This document shows positions 32,638-44,505 of a stretch of 64,000 nt of DNA, piece after piece. Below the pieces are notes generated by a model. It did no database searches and was not told the origin of the DNA. It worked only from the letters and a program-made list of their open reading frames with translations. The number at the start of each line of letters is the position of its first letter. The first letter of the stretch is position 1. Source of the DNA: Manihot esculenta (lineage: Eukaryota; Streptophyta; Magnoliopsida; Malpighiales; Euphorbiaceae); NCBI RefSeq assembly GCF_001659605.2, contig NC_035175.2, positions 28,677,705-28,741,704 of the forward strand, written 5' to 3'. Made by a program: the position numbers and the translations under genes.

Positions 32638-33861
32638 ATGACCAGATCTGGATATAGGGAGACTCTACCTTACAATCTAGAAATTGAGTGCACAATCAGG
32701 AGATTAGGGAAGCAAGCAACTCGGCTTCGGGATTCAACTGAAGCTGAACCTGCGCAAGAAGAGCACCTCACTGCAGATCAACCTCTTGAAGCCCCTGAAT
32801 CACACCACCAAGCCACAGAGATAGCTGAAAACGTGGCACAACCTGCTGTCCATGCTAGACATGTTGTCCATGATGAAATAATACAAGAAAATCCAGCCAT
32901 GAGGGCCCCAATGCCAAGAGAAAGAACCATGAGAGAGTTGGCAGCCCCTATAGGTGATCAAACACCTCTTTGCATCACTTATCCACCTCTGACAGTTCCT
33001 TTTGAACTCAAAACAGGTTTGATTCATCTACTTTCTAAGTTTAGAGGTTTAGAGAATGAAAATCCACACAAGCACTTAAAAGAATTTAACATTGTCTGTT
33101 CATCCATGAGGTCGCAAGGCATAACTGAAGAACATGTTAAATTGAGAGTTTTTCCTTTTTCACTTGATGATTATGCTAAGGATTGGTTGTTTTACTTACC
33201 ACCTGGATCTATCACTTCATGGAATGACATGGTAATAGCCTTTCTGAACAAATAATTTCCAACTTCTAAAGCCATTGGCATAAGAAGAGAGATCAGTAGC
33301 ATTAGACAAAAACAATATGAGGATTTATATGACTATTGGGAAAGGTTCAAAAGATTGTGTACAGGTTGTCCTCAACATGATATTTCAGACAAGTCACTCA
33401 TAGAATTTTTCTATGGAGGTTTGCTACCATCTGAAAGGAGATTTATTAATGTGGCATGTGGAGGCTCCATTGCAGATAAAACACCTAGGGAGATGAGAGA
33501 GTTGATTTCAACACTTGCAGCCTCATCTAGGCAATATGGAGAAGAAAAGTAACTGCAGAGAGTAGCCAATGAGGTAAGTACATCTACTATTTCCTCTCAG
33601 CTTTCTGAACTAACATCTGTTATGAAAAATTTTGTCTTAGGCCAAACTCAGCCACCACCTCGGCCATGTGGGATTTGTGCATATGTGGGACACCCAACTG
33701 ATCAATGTCCTACACTTCAAGAAGATAGCCAGCAAGTCAATGCAATTGGAGGATACAATAGCCAGGTAAGACATGATCCCTACTCTAACACATACAATTC
33801 AGGTTGGAGAGACCACCCAAATTTCAGCTATGGAAGGACCAAAAATTACCAGAACTACTAA
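32638..33861 (+). pseudogene. Athila-like gag with CCHC knuckle
   Basis: The first open part (32638-33255) reads MTRSGYRETL…, then APIGDQTPLCITYPPLTVPFELK, GLENENPHKHLKEFNIVCSSM and AKDWLFYLPPGSITSWNDM, the capsid domain of Athila-type gag. A TAA at 33253-33255, after FLNK, interrupts it. The domain goes on in the same frame (YEDLYDYWERFKRL, CTGCPQHDISD, EFFYGGLLP) until a TAA near 33550. At 33660-33710 CGICAYVGHPTDQC provides a C-X2-C-X4-H-X4-C nucleocapsid knuckle. Stops at 33253, 33550 and 33859 prevent a full product. Confidence 0.85.
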
Positions 33862-33915
33862 AGAAACCAAGCCCAACCAGCACCTCCAAGTTCCAATACC
33901 ACTCTTGATGAGGTT

Positions 33916-35076
33916 GTGAAGACTCTGCAAAGTCTCCAACAGCAGATGGGACAAATGGCCACCTCCATAAGCAAGCTTGAATCCCAAGGTAAGCTACCTT
34001 CCCAAACTGAGAGTAATCCTAGACAGAATGTGAGTGCTATCACCTTAAGAAGTGGGAAGGAGCTCCAAGATGACAAATCAAAGGAAGGAAGACCAAGGGC
34101 GCAAGAACAAGCCACTGCAGAAGAGCAACCCGAATGCTCCTTCTCCAGCCCGATTGGGCGCACCACTCCTGTGCACACGCAGAAGGCTGAACAACAGGTA
34201 AGTTTCAAAATTCCACCTCCTTTTCCAAAAAGATTTGAAAGGACACAAAAAGAAAAAGAAGAAAAAGAGATCCTTGAGACCTTCAGAAAAGTGGAAATCA
34301 ACATACCTCTGCTAGATGCTGTGAAACAGATTCCCAGGTACGCAAAATTTCTGAAAGAACTGTGTACCAACAGAAGGAAGCTTGCTGAAATAGAAAATAT
34401 AAGTGTAGGTGAGGTTGTTACTGCTGTGATAAAAAGAGAACTTCCAACTAAATGCAAAGACAAAGGAATGTTTGCTATTTCTTGCAAAATTGGCAATGTT
34501 GGGATAAAGAAAGCTATGTGTGACCTAGGTGCATCCATTAATGTTATGCCTCTTGCTATTTATAATTCTTTGAATGCAGGTGCACTGAAAGACACAAGAG
34601 TAGTGATTCAGTTGGCTGATAAACCTGTGGTGTATCCAAAAGGAGTTTTAGAAGATGTTCTAGTACAAGTACATGAACTTGTTTTTCCAGCAGACTTTTA
34701 TGTGATTGATACAAAGGAAGACAATGGTAACACTACTTCAGACATCCTTCTTAGACGTCCTTTCTTGAGCACAGCCAGGACTAAGATAGATGTGCATGAT
34801 GGCACTCTCACTATGGAATTTGAAGGGGAAGTTATTAAATTTAATGTTTATGATGCTATGAAATATCCCCATGACATGTTCTCTATTTATGGTTTAGATA
34901 TCATTGATTGTTTGAGCCAGCAAATTTTTGATATGAATCAAGATGATATACTAAACAATGACCTTTGCAGGAATGAGAGCCAGAAAGAGCCAGAACTGAA
35001 GGAAACAGTCTGCAGCATTCAGCAGATGAGCTGCAGACAACCGCAGGAAGAACAGAAACCAATCGCACCTCTTTAG
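33916..35076 (+). pseudogene. Athila-like gag tail and aspartic protease
   Basis: The 386 codons start in a coiled, Gln-rich region (QSLQQQMGQMATSISKLESQ) followed by a linker. The retropepsin domain follows: MCDLGASINVMPLAIYNSL at about 201-219 with catalytic D203, then GVLEDVLVQVHELVFPADFYV, ILLRRPFLSTARTKIDVHDG and MEFEGEVIKFNVYDAMKYP. The usual glycine of the LLGRPF motif is arginine here. The frame ends in a Gln/Glu-rich spacer at a TAG (35074-35076). In ordinary elements RT would follow. Here integrase sequence follows after about 100 bp. Confidence 0.85.
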
Positions 35077-35166
35077 ATCAGTTCGCAGAAGGACCTTGCG
35101 CAGATAGAGAGCATTCCAGGCGCGCCTCTTCAACTTGAACCGCAGGTCAGTCCCACAATTCTTCTA

Positions 35167-35610
35167 ATGCAGACAAGCCTTGCGCAGAAGGACGAAGCTG
35201 AATCCAGTTCAGCCAGACACCCTACTCAGACAGACACTTGTCCTCCCATGCAGCAGTTGCTAGAATCTAAAGTAATTGGGGATGGCTTCTATGAACAGAT
35301 CTTCCATGCCCAAACTGATGAACCATGGTATGCAGACATGGTGAACTACCTAGCCACATGTAACTTGCCTTCTGATATGCCCAAGAACACCAAAGACAAA
35401 ATAAAGAAAGATGCAAAATACTATGTTTGGGATGAGCCATATCTGTGGAAACATTGTTCTGATCAAATGATAAGGAGATGCATTCCAGATCAAGAGATAG
35501 CTTCAGTACTTACATTCTGCCATTCATACAGTTGTGGTGGACACTTTGGTCCAAGAAAGACAGCTCATAAAATACTTGAAAGTGGCATGTTTTGGCCTAC
35601 TATTTTTTGA
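35167..35610 (+). pseudogene. Athila-like integrase N-terminal (HHCC) segment, RT and RNase H missing
   Basis: The 147 codons start in a spacer, then read DEPWYADMVNYLATCNLP, KKDAKYYVWDEPYLWKHCSDQMIRRCIP and HSYSCGGHFGPRKTAHKILESGMFWPTIF. This is the linker that normally follows RNase H, plus the histidine part of the integrase zinc-binding domain. Nothing resembling RT (xxDD) or RNase H lies between the protease and this point, so some 1.5-2 kb of pol is absent. The join lies in a low-complexity Gln-rich stretch (35000-35240). The stop at 35608-35610 falls inside the domain. Confidence 0.82.
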
Positions 35611-36678
35611 GATGCCTTTTTATTTTGCAGATCATGTGCAAGATGCCAACAGACTGGAAATCTATGCAAAAGAAGTCAAATGCCACAGAATCCCATCATG
35701 GTCTGTGAGGTATTTGATGTGTGGGGCATAGACTTCATGTGACCATTCCCACCATCCTTTGGATACACTTACATTATCCTTGCAGTAGATTATGTGTCCA
35801 AATGGGTAGAAGTTAGAGCAACAAAAACTGATGATACAAAAGCAGTGGTAGACTTTGTGAAGACCAACATCTTTGCCAGATATGGAGTGCCCAAGGCCGT
35901 CATTAGTGATAGAGGGACTCACTTTTGCAACAAGGTAGTGGAAAACCTTCTCAAAAAGCATAATGTCATATATAGAACATCCACAGCCTACCGCCCTCAG
36001 ACAAATGGGTAAGCTGAAGTATCTAACAGAGAAATCAAGGCCATCCTAGAAAAGATAGTGTCCCCCAACAGAAAAGATTGGAGTGCACGTTTGGAAGATG
36101 CTTTATGGGCATATAGAACAGCCTACAAGACCCCCATAGGTATGTCTCCTTACATATTAGTCTATGGGAAAGCCTGTCATCTTCCAATTGAGCTTGAACA
36201 CAAGGCTTACTGGGCTGTCAAGAGTTGCAACATGGATCTCACTGAAGCTGGACACCATCGCAAATTGCAACTGCAAGAGCTAGAGGAGATAAGACGAGAT
36301 GCATATGAGACTTCTTGGAACTACAAAGCCAAAACCAAAGCCTCCCATGATAGTCAGAGTTTAAGAAAACAATTTGAGGTTGGTGATAAAGTCTTACTCT
36401 CTGATTCTCGTTTGAAATTGTTTCCAGGAAAACTACGATCTAGGTGGATTGGACCATTCATTGTGGAACATGCTTATCCCCATGGAGCTGTAGACATTCG
36501 CAGTATAGAGACAGGAAAGATCTTCAAGGTGAATAGCCATCGCCTGAAACCTTTCTATGAAGGATTCACAGTGCAAGTGGTGGAGAACTTCCACTACACC
36601 ATCTCTCTCAGTCTGCTTAAGAGGATCGTACCATGCAACACCACACAAGGGGAGTACTTAGTTTCTTTTGCATTTTAA
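35611..36678 (+). pseudogene. Athila-like integrase core and C-terminus
   Basis: Continues with the cysteine pair region (CRTMCKRCQQTGN, in part frame-shifted), then VFDVWGIDFM (first catalytic Asp), a stop, YIILAVDYVSKWVE, VISDRGTHFCN (second Asp), YRPQTNG followed by a TAA at about 36010, and [15 protein letters not shown] (catalytic Glu). The open part 36058-36678 covers [50 protein letters not shown] and [13 protein letters not shown]. There is no chromodomain, in keeping with a non-chromovirus lineage. Two nonsense codons in the core make it inactive. Confidence 0.86.
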
Positions 36679-37765
36679 TATTTCCTATACATTGAGGACA
36701 ATGCATGAATTAGGTGTGGGGGTGCATATCCCTGAATTTATTTTTAGTCATTTTTGCTTTCAGTTTTAGTTTGAATAGCCACAGTTTGAATTTTTTTCAT
36801 TTTTGTTATTTCTGCTTTCAATAACACACACATTAGCCATAGTTTTTTCTTTTTCTGTTTTGATTTGCTCTAATCAAACTCATAGACTATGTTGGATGAG
36901 CTTTCTTTCCATGACCACATTGATGTGATGACTCTTTAAACCTGTGTTGAATCAATTGCAGTGAGTTGTATTCATGTTTGGGAATTGCCTTTTGAATTGA
37001 ATCTTTGAGCTTGCTATGGTGAAAAATATATTGATGACACTCATTAGAGAGAATAAATTGAAAGATGTGTGAATGAACTTAACATGACTTGTTTTAGCAA
37101 TTGGTGTTGATTTGCCCAATCATTGAGAGAAAGAAAATTCAGCAAAGGCTTAGACTTCATGAGCACAAATTGAAAACTGTTCCAATGGTTGAAAGACTAT
37201 GAACAGAGCTAGTAGCCACTTGGAGAGGTGACCAACTGAGTAACTGGGGGTGGATATCACAAATATGTACCTTCACGTCAAAAGGTTGGTGACTTTTTCA
37301 AGAAAGAATTAATGTGCAAAAGAATGAATAAAGTACTTCAAGGTAAGGGCAAATCAATTTGAAAGCTAGAAAAAGTCTTAACTAAACAAATAATATGTGC
37401 ATGTGTAATCTCTCTCTTGAGGAAAACAAATCCTAGCCATGGTAAGTGAAAGGAAACAAGGAAGGAAGGTGAGTAACCTTGATGCATATAGTGAAATTTG
37501 AAAGCTAGAAAAAGTCTTAACTAAACAAATAATATGTGCATGTGTAATCTCTCTCTTGAGGAAAACAAATCCTAGCCATGGTAAGTGAAAGGAAACAAGG
37601 AAGGAAGGTGAGTAACCTTGATGCATATATTTTTCACTGCAATGATTCAAAATAGGTATTTAGAGTAAGAGCTTAAGTGGAAATAAAGGATCAAGTAGCA
37701 AAGAGAGCTTGTTTGACTATGTTTATTTGCTTGAGGACAAGCAAAAGGCTAGGTGTGGGGGTATT
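36679..37765 (+). other. 3' non-coding region of Athila-like element
   Basis: About 1.1 kb between integrase and the 3' LTR. Athila-type elements can carry an envelope-like frame here, but none is visible. The region contains a 139-bp tandem duplication (37352-37629) and ends in a weak polypurine stretch AGGTGTGGGGG just before the LTR at 37766. A near-identical GGTGTGGGGGT motif also occurs at about 36714. Confidence 0.7.
37352..37629. repeat. Tandem duplication, 139-bp period, two copies
   Basis: The segment from atttgaaagctagaaaaagt to accttgatgcatata occurs twice head to tail (ending at 37490 and 37629) with no visible differences, so the duplication is recent. The 90-aa minus-strand open frame across it is just the same peptide twice. 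Confidence 0.93.
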
Positions 37766-39340
37766 TGATAGAGTATAATTTAGACCATTTTATCATGATG
37801 ATATTGATGTTAATTTACACTTTTTCTGCCTAATTTTGTGATTTTAATCTTATTATGCAGAAAATAGTGTAAGAGACAATTTGGTGAAAATGCCCCTAAA
37901 ACTGCATAAAATGGAGCAAAGGAGAGCAAGCATGCCAAGTGCACCTTGAAAGGAGCCAAATAAGGAAAGCAATTTGAAATTAAAATTTCAAATCCATAAG
38001 AGAATTTAAAATTCTAAATCAAGGTTCAGCTCATTAAGAAAAGAGCTAAATAAGGAAAGTTGCAAACAAGGAAAGTGTAGAGCAGTTTGAAATTCAAGAG
38101 CTTCAAGAATCCTTTCCTTATTTGAGAAGCCAAATCTTCAAGATGCACATTCAGATTTTGAAATTCAAAAATTAGCTTGTTAAGGAAGCCAAATCTCAAG
38201 ATACTTTCCATCAAAGCCTTGCACATTCAAAATTCAAATTGCAAAGGAGAGGCCCCACCTCTTTAATGCATTGGGTGGCAAAGCAAGGACTTGGGCAGCA
38301 CTTAGGCAGCACTTGGGCAGCAACTAGGGCAACATCTTAAGTCCTATTTAAAGACCATCCAAGGCCAGCCTCTCCTCTCTTCCGCAACTTCTCCCATTCG
38401 GCCAAGGAGCAGCCGCACGCCTCCAAGCCTTCAAGTCCTTCGGTTCCTTCTTTCTCTTCTTCTTTTCTTCTTTTTTTGGTTTTGGTTCAGCCATGACTGG
38501 CTGAAACCTTTTGTTCTAGTTGAAGATTAGGTGATTCTTTGGTTGTTTTATGGATTGGGAGATCTGAACATAAGTTGTTTATCTTTTGGTTATTCAATAT
38601 TTGTGTAATTTCATGCTTGATTCCATTATTACTTTGTTATTTTGATCAATGTGGCCACTTGATTCTTGATTGCAAGTTAATATATTGTTAGTTTGAATAA
38701 TTTTGAGTCCGTAATTGCTTGGATTGTTCAAACATAAAAACACTTGGTGTAAAAACTAAGGAAGTTGCATAATCTAGCAATATCACCATGCGTTTGGGTA
38801 GTTAGGATTAGATCTCTCTATTTCTTAATGCAATTGACAGTTGTTTTGATGCCTAAGGCCCAAGGACGTTCCTTGGCAATTTCTTGATTAATGATTAATT
38901 AGAGGATGTTCCCTAATTAGTTTATGATTAAGGAGAGACATGGTAGTGAGAAGCGTCTTCCATCTCCATAACTAATCTATTGAATCTATCAAGGGAAACT
39001 AAGTGTCAATGATCAATCCCAACAACTGAAGTGGATCCAATTCTTCAACTAGATCTTTCTCATTATTGAGATCTCTTTATTTTTATTATTCGCTTTCTTT
39101 TATTGCTTTCAGTATTAGATCAATTCAATCAATTTCAAAACCCCCCTTTTGCTTTACTTGCAGTTACTTTTATTTTGCTTTCAGTTTAATTTGCTTTCAG
39201 TTTACTCTTTTGGTCTTGATAAGAAAGATATGTAAGTTTTTAATTCCCTGTGAATTCAATCCTTTTACCACTATCTGCCGTTGTAAAATTTTTGATAACT
39301 GAAAAGGTTATTTTTGATCGGTTTCGACAACCGCGAGTCA
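37766..39340 (+). repeat. 3' LTR of Athila-like element (1575 bp)
   Basis: Intact LTR from TGATAGAGTATAATT to AACCGCGAGTCA, matching the split 5' LTR throughout. It has a small insertion near 38298-38330 (a repeated gcagcacttgg). It serves as the empty-site reference for the Tekay-like insertion: it reads tcatgATGATattgatg where the 5' LTR is split. Confidence 0.9.
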
Positions 39341-39345
39341 TATAT

Positions 39346-41613
39346 TTATAATATATATTAATTTATTGGCCGTGGAGTAAAAACTATATTTCATATCAAT
39401 AATATTAAATAAAATAAAATATTATGCATTTTAATCTATAATTTTCTATATTTTAAAGTTTTATTCATCTATAATATATATAAAAGTAAAAATAAAAATA
39501 AATAATGACATTAATAAAAAAAATATCGTTGAAATATAAATATGTACTTTTAAAAATATTTTATTAATTAAATAAAATTTACCATTAATTTTTTTAAATT
39601 TAATTTAATTATTTTAATTATAATTATAATAAATTGAAAAAAATATAATTTTATTATCTAAAATTTATGTTTTAAATATAAATATAAATTTATGTAAAAA
39701 TTTTAATTTTTTGTTTAATAGGTTTTTTTAAAAAATAATTCACATGACAAGTGAATTAAAAAAAAATATTTACAATTAATTGAGAAGTTAAAATTAAGAT
39801 AAATTTAAAATTATAAATTTTATTATCCAAAATGTTAAATTTAAAATATAAATATAAAATTTATAAACTTTTAAATTTTTTTTATCCAATAAACTTAAAT
39901 ATAATATTGATTAATTATAAAAACCGTTAGAATCTTAATACTCATAACTAGTTTTTTACAGCAACAGATTTCTTTTACTTTCTATGTTATCTTATGCAAA
40001 AAACTATTTATTTTAAGATTATTATCATAAAAAATCCTGATTTTTGTATCAATTTAATTCCACCTTTTAATTTTAGTATAATAAATTATATTTTAAAATT
40101 TTTTAAAAAATTATTCTAATTTTAAATATAAATTAACTTTATATTTACATGACAAGCCAAGGGGTTTATTTTATCATTATTTTAACAAGTCCACTTACAT
40201 ATTACTTATCCAAAAACAAAACAATATGAACCATCATTAACTCTTAATCTAAGGTTAACTTTGTAAATTCTCTGAGTTGAACCTTTTCTAAGTTGAAGAT
40301 ATCTCTTTTGCGTTGTCACTCTAAATTAGTGGAAGAAAAAAAAAATCTTCCCTCTGCTAAAGGTTTTTCTATTCCCGCCGAGTGACAATTTGGTTGGTTC
40401 GATTTAAAATTAAATTAAATTAAATAAATTAAAAATTAAAATTTTAATATTTATAAAAATTGAATCGAATCGATTTTGATTAAAAATTAAATCGAATCAA
40501 ATTGGTCTTATTCAGTTCGATTTAGTTCGGTTTAAGTTTAATCGGTTTAAATTTTTAATAAAATTTTTATTTTTACACTTTATTTTTAGTATTTTAAAAT
40601 TTAATTAAAATATTTTAACTTTAATATGATCTAATCTCACTATATTATTAAAAATAATATACTATTATCATTAATCGATTCAGTTCGATTTTTTCAATTT
40701 TTTTCTGATCAAAATCGACTCGAATAAAAATAATTGAAATTTTTAAAATTAAAAACCGAACCGAACTACAATAAATAAAAAACTGAACCAAATTTTTAAA
40801 TTAATTCAATTCGATCAGTTTTTTCGATTTGAACCGAATATTGCTCACCTCTAATGAACTTTATTAGAAACCTTGGTTTATAGCAACTATATTTTATTAA
40901 GACAACTAACTTAAAAATATTTAAAAAAATTAAAAATTTTAAAAACAAAAAAATATTTTTAAAAAATTGAAAGTTAAATTGTCTTTTTAATCTTTAGTTG
41001 AATTTAGATTTTAATCAAATTTATTGCTAAAGATTTTTATTTAATTAAATTTTAAAATTTTTAATTCTCCTTTTAGTTTTAAAAATTTAATGATCTCTTT
41101 TACCTTTATTTCTATTAAATTAGTATTTTAATTTAATTTTAAAAAAGAAAGAAAAAGAGAAGTGAAGAAGGCAAAATTAATTTTAATTTTAATTTCTTAA
41201 GTCTATTTTAGTATTTTTAAATTCTATCCTTTGGTCTTTAATACTTTTTATTAACAAAATATACAATTAAATCCTCACTCTCCAATTTTCTCTTTAGTTT
41301 TTAACTATTTTGATCTAGGCTCCCTATATATACCTATTGTTTTTACAGTTGAAAGGGGATGATTTATTTTACAAAGCGTAGAATGCTTTGCTGGTTTCTT
41401 CCCAAAATAACACCTGCATAACCACCATTCCATCTCATCACCCTAAATACCTCTCCATCTCCCTTCCACCGAGACACAAACACATCTCCATCCCCTCCCA
41501 CGCCATCAGCTCCCTCTCTCAACCTCCATTGAATTAGGACCCATTTCCACTGCACACCTCTTCTTCCTTGAACCAGACCCACTGATACAAAAACTCCAAG
41601 AAATTTGAATTCT
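39346..41613. other. AT-rich intergenic region
   Basis: No gene accepted. It contains a 40-bp block (39386-39425) that matches 20577-20616 with one mismatch, and the second MITE-like repeat (40380-40860). From about 41364 to 41600 the composition turns C-rich on the plus strand. The 72-codon minus-strand frame there (41364-41582) gives DVFVSRWKGDGEVFRVMRWNGGYAGV, which is not low-complexity and could be the remnant of a real gene, but I recognise no domain. It may have been cut by the gypsy LTR at 41614. Confidence 0.45.
40380..40860. repeat. MITE-like repeat, copy 2
   Basis: A second copy of the repeat at 9718-10160, in the same orientation. Shared blocks include attttaatatttataaaaatt, ttagtattttaaaatttaatta and ttaatcggtttaaatttttaata. 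The right end, gaaccgaatattgctcacctct, is the inverted complement of the left end of copy 1 (gtgagcattcggt), supporting terminal inverted repeats. Coding capacity is nil. Confidence 0.6.
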
Positions 41614-42078
41614 TGAAACCTTCTAATTCTATTAGTTCGTTATCCAAACTTTCTATTCCAAGAACCTGCTAGATCAACCCCAATTATATATAATTGAGAC
41701 CCAATCCTAAAGAAATCAGAAATCAATTCACAATACAAATACTTACTTGTTATTGCAAATCAATTTCTTAAAATATCCAAAAAGGTATTCACACCTCACT
41801 TGAAGAAATTTAAATTTAGAAATTCATTAATCAAAAGTTCAAGAGTTGTCATATAACTCTCATCTCATTCTATTTATAGTGTAGAGAATAAAATGACCTA
41901 ATTTCTAAACAAGGGACATGTTTGAATGATTGCATAACATTTAAATAATAAAAGAGAAATTAAAGATGTTTTCAAACAAGACCCTTGTTTTTTACAATGA
42001 GCTTAATACAAACAACCCATAAAACAAATTCAAATTACAATAAATAAAAGCAACTAAGTAATAAGCTCAAATAATACA
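41614..42078 (-). repeat. 3' LTR (left) of decayed gypsy element
   Basis: About 465 bp matching 53889-54350 (shared ctaattctatt, ctagatcaacc, gagacccaatcc, acctcacttgaagaa, gtgtagagaataa, aataatacaa). On the minus strand the integrase frame (RFPKQRKSKLDPRGDG-like) runs directly into this LTR with no spacer or polypurine tract. The 3' end of integrase and the tract have therefore probably been deleted, and the outer LTR tips may be trimmed. No matching target duplication was seen (ATTCT against ATCAA). Confidence 0.75.
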
Positions 42079-44505
42079 AGTACTTGAAATGACCCATCGC
42101 CTCTAGGATCCAACTTTGATTTCCTTTGCTTAGGAAACCTCTCATTCCTGAATGCACCCAAACCCAATCGTCGTGTTCAAATCTCATCAGCTTACACCCT
42201 TGATTAGCCCTTTATGCATATGCTTCATTTCTCTTCTCTATTTGCTGCATTGCCTTCTCATGAATGCTCTTCACCAATTTTGCCTTTTATTGTCTATCCT
42301 TACTAGATATCTCATGTAATGGCAAAGAACACAAATTCAAGAGTGTTAAAGGGTTAAATCCATAAATTATCTAAAATGGAGAAAAACTAGTAGTAGAATG
42401 AATGCTTTTATTATATGTAAATTCAACCATAGGCAAACATTTTTCTCAAGTTTTAGGATTTCTACCCACAATAGCATGCGAAAGAGAACCTAAAGTTCTA
42501 TTTACCACTTTAGTTTGACCATCTATTTGAGGATGATATGTAGTAAAAAATAAAAGTTTAGTACCCAATATTTCTCAATGCACACGCTAAAAATGACTTA
42601 AGAACTTTACATCACTGTCAGAAACAATGATTTTAGGAATACCATGCAAACGCACAACATCCTTGAAGAACAAATCAATAATATTTGTGGCATCATTAAT
42701 TTTATGATAAGCAATGAAGTATGTCATTTTACTAAATCTATCAACAACCACAAAAATACTATCCTTACCCTTTTTGGTCCCGGGCAGTCTCAAAACAAAG
42801 TCCATAGATATGTCAATTCAAAGATGCTTAGGCATAGGCAAAGTTATATACAAACCATGTGGATGGGTTTTTTATTTCGCTTGTTTATATGCAATACTCT
42901 TATAACAGATTTTTTCAATATTTTTTCTCATATTAAGCCAATAAAAATATTCACAAAGTATATCATACGTCTTTTGCGCCTCAAAATGACCCATCAAACC
43001 CCCAATGTAATTCACGCACAAGTATGTTACGCATAGAGTAATTAGGCACACAAAGTTTATCCTCCCTAAACAAGTACCCATCATGCCTATAAAATTTTTG
43101 AATGCAACATGCTTACACACATAATAAATATTTCCAAAATCAGAATATGAAGCATACAAAGCTCTAGTAAACTCAAAACCAAGCATTTTGGAACCTAAAG
43201 TGTTGATTAGAATGTACCTTCTTGATAATGTATCAGCCACTACATTCTCCTTAACTTGGTTGTACTTGATCACATATGGAAAAGTTTTAATAAACTCTAC
43301 CCATTTTACATATCACTTGTTCGACTTACCTTGACCCTTCAAATGCTTAAGTGATTCACAGTCAAAATGCACTACAAACTCCTTTGACCGTAAGTAGTGC
43401 TGCCAAGTGTGCAATGCTCTCACTAAGGCATAGAGATCCTTTTTATAAGTGGAATAGTTCAGCTGTGGTCCATGAAGCTTCTGACTAAAGAAGGTAATAG
43501 GATGCCTATCTTGTATCAAAACAGCACCAATACCTATTCTGAATGCATCACATTCAATTTCAAAAGCTTCACTGAAGTTAGTCAAACTAAGAACAGGTAT
43601 AGAACACAACTTATCTTTCAAAGTATTAAATGCTAGTTCTTGCGCCTCATTCCACCTAAAACCAATATTCTTTTTAATTATTTTAGTCAATGGTCCAACA
43701 AGGGTGTTAAAATCCTTAACAAAGTGCCTATAAAAACTAGCCAAACCATTAAAGCTATGCACATCAGTAACTGACTTAGGAGTAGGACAGTTTTTGATAG
43801 CTTTAACCTTCTCCTCATCAACATGAACACCATGGACAAAAATAACAAAGCCAAAAAATACAACTTTATCCATACAAAAAGAACACTTTTTAAGCTTAGC
43901 ATACAACTTTTCACTCCTAAGTGCCTCAAGTATAGATTTAAGATGCAAAACATATTCATCTAGGCTTTTGCTATAAATCAGAATATCATCAAAATATATG
44001 ACCACAAACTTGCCAATAAATTCATGCAAAATATGATTCATCAATCTCATGAAAGTGCTAGATGTATTTGTCAAACCAAATAGCATAACCAACCACTTTA
44101 CAAACCATATTTAGTTTTAAAGGCTATTTTCCACTCATCTCCTACTTTCATCCTAATTTGATGATAGAACTCATAAGATCAATCTTTGTAAAGAAACGTG
44201 CACCATAGAACTCATCTAATATATCATCTAATCTACAAATAGGGTGGCGATAATTTACCATTATCTTGTTTACTGCCCTATAATCCACACACGTGCATCA
44301 CATTCCATCTTTCTTTGGCACTAACAATACTAGAACTACACATGGGCTTAAGCTTTCCCTATCATGCCCTCTCTCTAAAAGTTCCTCCACTTTACTTTAA
44401 ATATCCTTTGTCTTCTTGGGATTACTCCTATAGGCTGGTCAGTTTGGATTTGAGCCTCAAGTACAAAGTTAATTTGGTGTTCAATGCCCCTCAAAGGTGG
44501 AAGTC
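42079..44505 (-). pseudogene. Gypsy RT, RNase H and integrase remnant
   Basis: Minus-strand order: degraded RT N-terminus (44505-44100, GLPPLRGIEHQINFVLEAQ). Then a 259-codon open segment (44092-43313) with [17 protein letters not shown], the catalytic YFDDILIYS and [12 protein letters not shown], and RNase [15 protein letters not shown]. Then NVVADTLSRRY and the integrase zinc region (43273-42872), and the integrase core fragment MDFVLRLP…[14 protein letters not shown] (42805-42587). The remainder, to 42080, has stops. The RNase H glutamate motif reads [12 protein letters not shown], with aspartate where glutamate is usual. Numerous stops and frame changes mean it is long dead. Confidence 0.85.

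Larger units (their letters stand above)
21083..39340 (+). mobile_element. Athila-like Ty3/gypsy element, split by a Tekay-like insertion
   Basis: Plus-strand element bounded by TG…CA LTRs and a perfect 5-bp target-site duplication TATAT (21078-21082 and 39341-39345). The 5' LTR is in two pieces, 21083-21119 and 31055-32586, because a complete Tekay-like element inserted into it. The rest is: PBS 32592-32608, gag (32638-33861), protease (about 34500-34900), integrase (35167-36678), a non-coding 3' region and the 3' LTR 37766-39340. RT and RNase H are absent and there is no envelope-like frame. The DLGASINVMP protease, the gag style and the tRNA-Asp-type PBS suggest the Athila lineage. That assignment is from motif memory. 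Confidence 0.85.

Noticed and set aside
33858..34538. A 226-codon minus-strand frame
   Set aside because: It is antisense to the gag tail and protease of the Athila-like element, whose domains are clear on the plus strand.
37378..37650. A 90-codon minus-strand frame made of two identical halves
   Set aside because: It mirrors the 139-bp tandem duplication in the non-coding 3' region of the Athila-like element.
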